The notes beneath the pieces were generated by a model that was given only the letters and a program-made list of their open reading frames with translations, ran no database searches and was not told the origin of the DNA. A DNA stretch of 6,355 nucleotides from positions 1-6,355 of the forward strand of contig CADCOL010000100.1 in NCBI GenBank assembly GCA_902803015.1, in the 5' to 3' direction. Shown here piece by piece: positions 1 through 5,265 of the stretch (position 1 is its first letter; each line of letters begins with the position of its first letter). The DNA is from an uncultured Lachnospiraceae bacterium. GTDB taxonomy: Bacteria > Bacillota > Clostridia > Lachnospirales > Lachnospiraceae. Made by a program: the position numbers and the translations under genes.

Positions 1-1515
1 TATGATGCAAGATGCATTCGGGCACAAAGAGGAAGCATTTACCGGCAGATTGCCGCAAAAGCCGGAGCAACGGTTCGGGGAGAATTCGATCCCGTCCGTG
101 AAGTATGGCCGGAGCGTCCGGATTATCCGAAAAAGCCGGTTTGGATAATGGATGAGACACTTGCCGGTGAAAGTGTAAAAAGAAAAATCGAATGCGTAAA
201 AACCCGCATGGGGCAAAGAGGAGCCGAAGCGCTGATTCTGAATAAACCCGATGAAATCATGTGGCTTCTTAATCTCCGCGGCAGCGATATTGCCTATAAT
301 CCGGTTGCGCTTTCTTATCTTGTTTTGAACGGGGAAGAAGTTATTCTGTATCTGATGAAAGAACAAACTACGGATGTAGTTTTACGGTATGCGAATGAGA
401 ACGGATTCGTGATTCGGGACTATGAGGATTTCTTTGAAGATCTTGCGAAAACCGAATGGGCCGGACATGTTATGATAGATCCGCTTTCCGTATCGGATGC
501 AATTATGGGTACTCTTGCAGGAACCGGGATTATGCCGGTGGCGGCACTGAGTCCGGTAATGAGTTTAAAGGCCGTAAAGAACGAAACGGAGCTAAAGAAT
601 ATCCGGGAAATCTATCTGGAGGATTCCGCAGCGGTTTGCAGGTTTTTGTGTAAACTCGATCAAATGACAAAGAGCGGTTTTTTCACCGGCGATGGGACAG
701 GGCAAAGCCCCGTTTGTGAATTGGATCTGGCACGTATGCTGGACGACGAACGTAGTACGATAGAAGGGTACCTTTCTCCTTCGTTTGAAACTATTTCCGC
801 ATTCGGCGAGAACGCGGCAATCGTGCATTATGAGCCGAAAGAAGAAACGCAGGCAAGAGTTCTGGAAGGAAACTTTCTCTTACTGGATTCCGGCGGACAG
901 TATACACGCGGTACCACGGATATTACCAGAACGGTTTTTATCGGGAATCGTGATGACGAGACATTTGCGAAGATGAAAGAACACTTCACTTATGTTGCGG
1001 TAGCAAATCTGCGTCTTCTTACCGCAGAGTTTCGCTACGGCTGTACGGGAGCCAATCTCGATTCAATTCCGCGGGAGGTGCTTTGGGAACACGGCCTGGA
1101 TTATAATCACGGAACGGGACACGGTATCGGATACTGCTTAAATGTCCATGAAGGACCGCAGAATATTTCCTGGAGAATCACAAGGGATTCCGTCGGAGCA
1201 AATACCGTTTTCGAGCCCGGCATGATTACTTCCGACGAACCGGGGATTTATCTTGAAGGAGAGTACGGAATCCGTACGGAATCCGTGGTGGAATGCGTTA
1301 AGGTTAAGAAAGAGGAGGATTCCGCGGGATTTTTGAAGATGCAGCCTCTTACATATGTACCGATTGATCTTCGCATGATCGATCCCTCCCGGATGGATGC
1401 GTCGGACAGAAAAAGACTGAATGATTACCATGAGGCGGTATATGAAAAAATCTCCCCGCTTCTTAAAAAAGACGAGGAGATTCAGTGGCTGTTTGAAGCT
1501 ACGAGACCGATTTGA
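1..1515 (+). CDS. Xaa-Pro aminopeptidase, M24B family (5' partial)
   Basis: Cytosolic metallo-aminopeptidase that removes an N-terminal residue preceding proline. The frame is open from base 1, so the ATG at 148 is internal: the 49 codons before it read as family sequence (EFDPVREVWPERP, at the end of the first creatinase-like domain). About 504 residues are present; three-domain members have about 590-600, so roughly 90 are missing. The second creatinase-like domain follows the ATG at 148 (LLNLRGSDIAYNP). The pita-bread catalytic domain has all five metal ligands: Asp at 886-888 (LLLDSGG), Asp at 919-921 (TTDIT), His at 1120-1122 (GTGHGIG), Glu at 1237-1239 (DEPG) and Glu at 1279-1281 (RTES), plus the supporting His in IVHYEP and NVHEGP. 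The ligand spacing fits the APP1-like three-domain type rather than E. coli PepP. The last ~60 residues match the M24 C-terminal domain, ending in EATRPI. Seems intact and active. The start and promoter are not visible. Confidence 0.95.
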   Translation, partial: YDARCIRAQRGSIYRQIAAKAGATVRGEFDPVREVWPERPDYPKKPVWIMDETLAGESVKRKIECVKTRMGQRGAEALILNKPDEIMWLLNLRGSDIAYNPVALSYLVLNGEEVILYLMKEQTTDVVLRYANENGFVIRDYEDFFEDLAKTEWAGHVMIDPLSVSDAIMGTLAGTGIMPVAALSPVMSLKAVKNETELKNIREIYLEDSAAVCRFLCKLDQMTKSGFFTGDGTGQSPVCELDLARMLDDERSTIEGYLSPSFETISAFGENAAIVHYEPKEETQARVLEGNFLLLDSGGQYTRGTTDITRTVFIGNRDDETFAKMKEHFTYVAVANLRLLTAEFRYGCTGANLDSIPREVLWEHGLDYNHGTGHGIGYCLNVHEGPQNISWRITRDSVGANTVFEPGMITSDEPGIYLEGEYGIRTESVVECVKVKKEEDSAGFLKMQPLTYVPIDLRMIDPSRMDASDRKRLNDYHEAVYEKISPLLKKDEEIQWLFEATRPI

Positions 1516-1531
1516 TACGGTCAAACGGTTT
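1504..1531. terminator. Hairpin between convergent genes; possible weak bidirectional terminator
   Basis: The plus strand reads AGACCG, a bulged A, TTTGA, loop TACGG, TCAAA, CGGTTT. This gives about 9 Watson-Crick pairs plus a wobble and a terminal pair, with a single bulge. The element contains the TGA stop of the peptidase (1513-1515) and abuts the TAA stop of ribU (1532-1530). Neither strand has a proper U-tract, so efficient intrinsic termination is doubtful. It may instead define or protect the 3' ends of two converging transcripts. Termination is inference; the base pairing is seen directly. Confidence 0.4.
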
Positions 1532-2228
1532 ATGCATTCAGTTTGAAAAGTAAAATAGCGGCGATACAAACAAGCAGCAGTACAAAACCTACGATAATGG
1601 CAACCGGGGTGAACTTGTGCGCTGCTTTTTCTTTGCCTTCCGTACTGTTGTCGGAAGCTCCCGCTGCATTCTTTTCGGCCTTTTTTGAGATGCCGAGCGA
1701 ATGGAACAGTTTGGAAATCGGCTTATAAATAATCAGTGCAATTGCCATGTTTATGGTGGCCTTGATTGCGTTAAACGGAAGGAATACCGGAAGCAGCATG
1801 GCTGCGACCGCCTCTCTCGGAGCACCCATGTAAAGCGGTGTGATGAAATAATTCCATAAAAGCATGGCTGCGGTCATGGAAACCACACCTGTCGCAAGTC
1901 CGCCGATGGCACCGGGAAGAGTCTTGAACTTTCGATAGATTAATGCGGCCGGCATTACAAAGAATACGCTCGCAATCACGTTCATTAAAAGTCCGATCGG
2001 ACCGGAATCGCTTACGGTGACCATTTCCAGAAGACATACCAGAATGATGGAAATCAATGCCTCAACCGGCCCGATTAAAAAGCCGATAATGACAAAGAGC
2101 ACATCCTTCGGATCGTATTCAAGAAATGATGCTGCGGGGATTAACGGAATTCGAATGAATACCATTACAACATAGCCGATGGCTGCAAGCATTGCAGTCG
2201 TAGTGATTTTTTTTGCAGAAAATTTCAT
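1530..2228 (-). CDS. ribU: ECF transporter riboflavin-binding S component RibU
   Basis: Membrane-embedded substrate-binding subunit that captures riboflavin and works with the shared energizing module EcfA/EcfA'/EcfT, which is not encoded here. The product is 232 residues starting at the ATG at 2228, which has a strong GAGGAGG Shine-Dalgarno; the longer frame up to 2291 would translate through the FMN riboswitch. Seen: a short basic N-terminus; a first helix with the A-X-X-X-A pattern (A12/A16) used in S components for docking on EcfT; the family-typical FLEYDPKDV (35-43) and GFLIGP (49-54); and later helices with WNYF (125-128) and LPFNAIK (150-156), whose N126, N153 and K156 resemble riboflavin-contacting residues of known RibU. 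The FMN riboswitch upstream independently supports riboflavin as substrate. Odd: after the usual core (ending near residue 180) there is a charged, Ala-rich linker and an extra hydrophobic helix at about 207-228. It is convergent with the peptidase gene and not in an operon within the window. Confidence 0.92.
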   Translation of the reverse strand: MKFSAKKITTTAMLAAIGYVVMVFIRIPLIPAASFLEYDPKDVLFVIIGFLIGPVEALISIILVCLLEMVTVSDSGPIGLLMNVIASVFFVMPAALIYRKFKTLPGAIGGLATGVVSMTAAMLLWNYFITPLYMGAPREAVAAMLLPVFLPFNAIKATINMAIALIIYKPISKLFHSLGISKKAEKNAAGASDNSTEGKEKAAHKFTPVAIIVGFVLLLVCIAAILLFKLNA

Positions 2229-2233
2229 ATTTT

Positions 2234-2240
2234 CCTCCTC
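2234..2240 (-). promoter_or_regulatory. Strong Shine-Dalgarno of ribU
   Basis: GAGGAGG on the minus strand, 5 nt before the ATG at 2228. It fixes this ATG as the start. It follows the 3' strand of the riboswitch P1 stem directly, and its first bases can join that stem. Confidence 0.85.
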
Positions 2241-2347
2241 TCTCATCCAGACTGTACTGTCGGTTTCGGAATTGCACCGAATCGGCCGCATTTCGCGGTT
2301 CGCGGACTTTACCGCCGGTAGGGAATTTCACCCTGCCCCGAAGAAGC
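2241..2347 (-). promoter_or_regulatory. FMN riboswitch (RFN element)
   Basis: Aptamer in the ribU leader that senses flavin mononucleotide and represses riboflavin uptake when FMN is plentiful. Read 5' to 3' on the minus strand it carries the RFN consensus blocks in order: TTCGGGGCAGGGTGAAATTC, then CCGGCGGTAAAG and TCCGCGA, a short variable stem (AACCGCGAAATGCGG), GCCGATTCGGTGCAATTCCG, then ACCGACAGTACAGTCTGGAT and GAGAGA. P1 closes between CTTCTT (around 2341-2346) and GAGAGG (about 2237-2242). No terminator hairpin with a U-tract lies between the aptamer and the gene: only about 12 nt separate them. Control is therefore most simply translational, with FMN-stabilised P1 hiding the start of the Shine-Dalgarno. 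The aptamer identity is near certain from sequence; the mode of control is inference. Confidence 0.96.
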
Positions 2348-2364
2348 ATTTATTTACTTTGCAT

Positions 2365-2393
2365 ATCATAAAGGACAATTTTGGTTCTGTCAA
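2365..2393 (-). promoter_or_regulatory. Sigma-A-type promoter of ribU
   Basis: Minus-strand TTGACA (2393-2388, a perfect -35), a 17-nt spacer, and TATGAT (2370-2365, five of six matches to the -10 consensus). Transcription would start near 2358, giving a leader of about 130 nt that contains the whole FMN riboswitch. The promoter lies between the typA terminator and the aptamer, so ribU has its own transcript. Confidence 0.85.
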
Positions 2394-2423
2394 GAAATAT
2401 CGCGAAACCTGTCCGAGCAGATG

Positions 2424-2446
2424 AAAACGCCCCGCGGTGCGGGGCG
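2424..2446 (-). terminator. Intrinsic terminator of typA
   Basis: On the minus strand: CGCCCCGC, loop ACC, GCGGGGCG, then TTTT. This is a perfect 8-bp, nearly all G-C stem starting 6 nt after the typA stop codon. The U-run is short (four, then C), but the stem is very stable. It insulates ribU, whose promoter begins about 30 nt further on. Confidence 0.9.
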
Positions 2447-2451
2447 CCTGT

Positions 2452-4317
2452 TTATTCCTCATTTGCCGTTGCAGCAGCTGCTGCCTGGTTCTTTGCAAAC
2501 TGGGCACGCTTGCGAAGCGTCGGGTCTAAGATTTTCTTTCTCATACGAAGATGCTGCGGAGTTACCTCCAAAAGTTCATCCGTATCGATGAAATCAATTG
2601 CCTGTTCCAAACTTAAAATCTTGGGCGGGACAAGGCGAAGTGCTTCGTCTGCGGAAGAGGAACGGGTATTGGTTAAGTGCTTGGTCTTGCAGACATTTAA
2701 TTCGATGTCGTCGGTCTTGGGATTCTGACCGATAATCATACCGGGGTATACGGTTTCGCCGGGGCCGATGAACAAAGTTCCGCGTTCCTGTGCATTGAAC
2801 AGACCATAGGTAACGCTTTCGCCGCCTTCAAATGCGATTAAGGAGCCCTGCTTGCGGTATGTGATTTCACCCTTGAACGGACCGTATCCGTCGAAGAGGG
2901 TATTTAATACGCCGTTTCCCTTGGTATCGGTTAAGAAATCGCCTCTGTAACCGATTAAACCTCTTGAAGGGATGGAGAACTCGAGCCGGGTATATCCGTC
3001 GGTTCCGGGCGTCATGTTGATGAGCTCGCCCTTTCTCTGGCTTAATTTTTCAATAACGGCACCGCTGCATTCGTCCGGAACGTCGATATATGCTTTTTCC
3101 ATCGGCTCCAGAAGCTTGCCGTTTTCGTCTTTTTTATACAGAACTTCCGCCTTGCTGACTGCGAATTCATAGCCTTCACGGCGCATGTTTTCGATTAAAA
3201 CGGAAAGGTGTAACTCGCCGCGTCCCGAAACCTTGAAGCTGTCGGTGTTTTCGGTTTCTTCCACACGAAGGGAAACATCGGTGTTTAATTCCCTGAAAAG
3301 TCTGTCACGGATGTGACGACTGGTTACGTATTTGCCTTCCTTGCCCGCCAGGGGAGAGTCGTTTACAAGAAAATGCATCGCAATCGTGGGCTCGGAGATT
3401 TTTTGGAACGGAATCGGATTGGGAGCATCCACGGAGCAGAGCGTATCACCGATGTGAATGTCTGCAATACCGGAGATTGCCACGATGGAACCGATGCCGG
3501 CTTCCTTCACCTCCACTTTGTTCAGGCCGTCAAACTCGTAAAGTTTGCTGACTTTTACTTTCTTTAATTTATCAGGTTCGTGGTGGTTTACGATGACCAC
3601 GTCCTGGTTGACTTTGATAATTCCGTTGTCTACTTTGCCGACACCGATTCGTCCGACATACTCGTTGTAATCGATGGTGCTGATTAACACCTGTGTTCCT
3701 GCATCCGGATCGCCTTCGGGAGCCGGAATGTAATCGAGGATGGTATCAAACAGAGGCTGCATATCCATGGCAGTGTCGTTTAAGTCCTTTACCGCGGTTC
3801 CGGATTTAGCGGAAGCGAAGATGAAAGGGCAGTCCAGAAGATCATCATCCGCGCCGAGATCCAGCAATAGCTCCAGTACTTCGTCGACAACCTCGTCCGG
3901 TCTTGCTTCGGGACGGTCAATTTTATTAATGCAGCAGATGACGGGAAGCTTTAATGCCATCGCTTTGCTTAATACGAAACGTGTCTGCGGCATGGGACCT
4001 TCGAATGCGTCCACAACGAGGACAACGCCGTTTACCATTTTTAATACACGTTCCACCTCGCCGCCGAAATCCGCATGACCCGGGGTATCGATGATGTTAA
4101 TCTTCGTATTCTTATAGGTAACGGCCGTATTCTTGGAAAGAATGGTAATACCGCGTTCGCGCTCGATGTCGCCGGAGTCCATGACACGTTCGGTCACTTC
4201 CTGGTTCTCGCGGAATACACCGCTTTGTTTTAAAAGTTCGTCCACAAGAGTGGTTTTACCGTGGTCTACATGGGCGATGATGGCAATGTTTCTGACGTCT
4301 TCTCTTTTCGTAATCAT
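2452..4317 (-). CDS. typA: Ribosome-associated translational GTPase TypA/BipA
   Basis: GTPase of the EF-G/LepA group that binds the ribosome and is linked in other bacteria to ribosome assembly, cold growth and stress adaptation. The product is 621 residues, close to the usual 605-615. All G motifs are intact: P-loop AHVDHGKTT (15-23), RERGITI switch I (53-59), DTPGH (77-81), NKID (131-134) and SAK (169-171), along with the TypA-typical [13 protein letters not shown] beta-barrel domain II follows (from about 205), then EF-G III- and V-like domains, and the TypA-specific C-terminal domain with the family-typical [15 protein letters not shown]. The tail is basic ([10 protein letters not shown]), then Ala-rich. 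I chose the ATG at 4317 because homologues begin at [20 protein letters not shown]; the upstream extension to 4410 is not family-like and would overlap the promoter. The Shine-Dalgarno is weak (GAGAAAG-like purines, no GGAGG). It is monocistronic, with its own promoter and terminator. Confidence 0.97.
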   Translation of the reverse strand: MITKREDVRNIAIIAHVDHGKTTLVDELLKQSGVFRENQEVTERVMDSGDIERERGITILSKNTAVTYKNTKINIIDTPGHADFGGEVERVLKMVNGVVLVVDAFEGPMPQTRFVLSKAMALKLPVICCINKIDRPEARPDEVVDEVLELLLDLGADDDLLDCPFIFASAKSGTAVKDLNDTAMDMQPLFDTILDYIPAPEGDPDAGTQVLISTIDYNEYVGRIGVGKVDNGIIKVNQDVVIVNHHEPDKLKKVKVSKLYEFDGLNKVEVKEAGIGSIVAISGIADIHIGDTLCSVDAPNPIPFQKISEPTIAMHFLVNDSPLAGKEGKYVTSRHIRDRLFRELNTDVSLRVEETENTDSFKVSGRGELHLSVLIENMRREGYEFAVSKAEVLYKKDENGKLLEPMEKAYIDVPDECSGAVIEKLSQRKGELINMTPGTDGYTRLEFSIPSRGLIGYRGDFLTDTKGNGVLNTLFDGYGPFKGEITYRKQGSLIAFEGGESVTYGLFNAQERGTLFIGPGETVYPGMIIGQNPKTDDIELNVCKTKHLTNTRSSSADEALRLVPPKILSLEQAIDFIDTDELLEVTPQHLRMRKKILDPTLRKRAQFAKNQAAAAATANEE

Positions 4318-4343
4318 AATTCTTTCTCGTTCTTTCTTACTGT

Positions 4344-4363
4344 CCCTGCAAGCCGTTGCGGGG
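4344..4363 (-). other. Hairpin in the typA 5' leader
   Basis: The typA leader RNA can fold CCC-C-GCAA, loop CGGC, TTGC-A-GGG: 7 pairs with one C-A mismatch, about 27 nt before the start codon. No U-tract follows, so it is not a terminator. With a leader of about 77 nt and a poor Shine-Dalgarno, it could influence translation, but this is speculative and the stem is short. Confidence 0.3.
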
Positions 4364-4400
4364 AAAACTGTGCTTCTGTGTTCTGTTTTCAAACCGTAAC

Positions 4401-4416
4401 AGTATATCACTATACT
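4401..4416. repeat. Inverted repeat over the typA -10 region
   Basis: AGTATA-TCAC-TATACT is a perfect 6-bp dyad with a 4-nt centre. One arm is the proposed typA -10. It may be an operator, or simply the coincidence of two A/T-rich -10-like sites on opposite strands: the right arm reads TATACT on the plus strand, with a weak TTCAAA 17 nt upstream at 4388-4393. Confidence 0.35.
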
Positions 4417-4429
4417 TTAAGGCTTGCAA
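4401..4429 (-). promoter_or_regulatory. Predicted typA promoter
   Basis: Minus-strand TTGCAA (4429-4424), a 17-nt spacer and TATACT (4406-4401, five of six to the -10 consensus). The -35 matches four of six positions. The predicted start is near 4394, giving a leader of about 77 nt. The -35 hexamer is the same six bases as that of the opposing promoter. Confidence 0.65.
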
Positions 4430-4452
4430 TGGAAACTTATGTGCAATAAAAT
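4424..4452 (+). promoter_or_regulatory. Predicted promoter of the rightward operon
   Basis: Plus-strand TTGCAA (4424-4429), a 17-nt spacer and TAAAAT (4447-4452, five of six to consensus). The predicted start is near 4459, giving a leader of about 39 nt before the ATG at 4498. The -35 is shared with the typA promoter because TTGCAA is its own reverse complement. Confidence 0.6.
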
Positions 4453-4497
4453 AGAGAAGATGATGTGTTTTACTATATTGAAATGGAGTTTCATAGA

Positions 4498-5265
4498 ATG
4501 AATAATCTGTCCAAAAAGGAAAAACTCGGTTTGCTCTGCCTGATTCTCGGCGGTCTGTTTCTGGTCGCGGGACTGGTTTTCTTTGTTCTGATCAATTTCA
4601 GAAATCTAAGTGCCAAGAAAGTGCAGGCGACGATTCTTACAAAGGTTTCCATTTATAAAGACGATGACAGTGACGTAAAGCAGACGCTTATGACAGTTAT
4701 GTATCCGGTCGGATCGGAAAATGTCACGACCAGTTTTACATATGACGGAGAATATGACAGCGATACCGCATTTATGACATTATATTATGATGCGAGAAAT
4801 CCGAAGGTGGTTATGGACGCGGGCTGGTATTTTGAACCGCTGTTTCTGGCAACACTCGGACTTTTGGTTTTCCTGACCGGAATCTATTACAAGGGAATTT
4901 CGGATTTCGGTATTGTGGAGCGCAAGAAGCCGGATGCAAAGGCTCCGGAACAGGAAAAGCAGATATATGAGCTTTCCGAGCGCGTGGCAAACGGACTTTT
5001 CCCGTCCATCGGCGGTTTGATTTTTATCCTGTTCGGTGTACTGATGGTTGTTACCAGACATAATCACTGGATGTGGATTTTTGTCGGCCTCGGTATCCTT
5101 GCCGTATTATATTTTAGTATGGATATGGTTCCCGCCATGCTTGAACTGCACCAGTTAAAGGTTGCAAAGAAGTTCAAAGGTAAAGTAGTCGATACGAGTA
5201 TCGACAAGGCGGAGAAGAAGGGTAAGAAGGACGATAAGAAGGACGAAAAGAAGGACGACGAATGA
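4498..5265 (+). CDS. Four-helix membrane protein with DUF3592-like outer domain
   Basis: Function unknown. The product is 255 residues. Seen: a basic N-terminus (LSKKEK), helix 1 at about 10-34, an outer segment of about 75 residues, helix 2 at about 112-131, a charged inner loop (135-165, KKPDAKAPEQEKQ), helix 3 at about 167-186, helix 4 at about 191-208, and a long charged tail ending in KKDD-KKDE-KKDD-E. The outer segment has the DUF3592 pattern: a strand starting VQATIL (42-47), an internal MTVMYPVG (65-72), and FMTLYYDARNPKVV (92-105), which resembles the usual VYYDPxNP. The positive-inside rule places both termini in the cytoplasm. The ATG at 4498 has GGAG 9 nt upstream; the GTG at 4465 and ATG at 4483 are less likely, as they lack a comparable site and add no family sequence. 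It overlaps the next gene by 4 nt. The DUF3592 link is by pattern only; a family-level match is plausible, not certain. Confidence 0.8.
   Translation: MNNLSKKEKLGLLCLILGGLFLVAGLVFFVLINFRNLSAKKVQATILTKVSIYKDDDSDVKQTLMTVMYPVGSENVTTSFTYDGEYDSDTAFMTLYYDARNPKVVMDAGWYFEPLFLATLGLLVFLTGIYYKGISDFGIVERKKPDAKAPEQEKQIYELSERVANGLFPSIGGLIFILFGVLMVVTRHNHWMWIFVGLGILAVLYFSMDMVPAMLELHQLKVAKKFKGKVVDTSIDKAEKKGKKDDKKDEKKDDE
5224..5259 (+). repeat. Three tandem 12-bp units coding KKD(D/E)
   Basis: Three head-to-tail copies of AAGAAGGACGA plus one variable base (T, A, C), at 5224-5235, 5236-5247 and 5248-5259. They encode the acidic/basic tail of the membrane protein. Each contains AAGGA; the last one (5251-5255) lies 6 nt before the ATG of the next gene and so can serve as its Shine-Dalgarno. 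Confidence 0.8.

Noticed and set aside
1138..1569. Minus-strand frame of 143 codons opposite the peptidase end
   Set aside because: It is antisense to a conserved catalytic domain, overlaps the end of ribU, and its translation has no recognisable domain or ribosome site.
2229..2291. Upstream start giving ribU 21 more residues
   Set aside because: This stretch is the 3' half of the FMN riboswitch; the ATG at 2228 has a strong Shine-Dalgarno and begins the conserved protein.
2381..2728. Plus-strand frame of 115 codons across the typA terminator
   Set aside because: It spans a terminator and the antisense of the TypA C-terminus; Ser/Arg-rich shadow with no motif.
4344..4363. Plus-strand terminator at the typA leader hairpin
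   Set aside because: The stem is also possible on this strand, but it is followed by AAAACTG rather than a T-run, and no plus-strand gene ends there.
4318..4410. Upstream start giving typA 31 more residues
   Set aside because: The extension is not TypA-like, would begin inside the predicted promoter, and homologues start at the methionine encoded at 4317.
4465..4497. GTG start at 4465 for the membrane protein
   Set aside because: A purine run (GAGAAG, 4454-4459) lies upstream, but it falls at or before the predicted transcription start; the ATG at 4498 with GGAG gives a normal basic N-terminus before helix 1.
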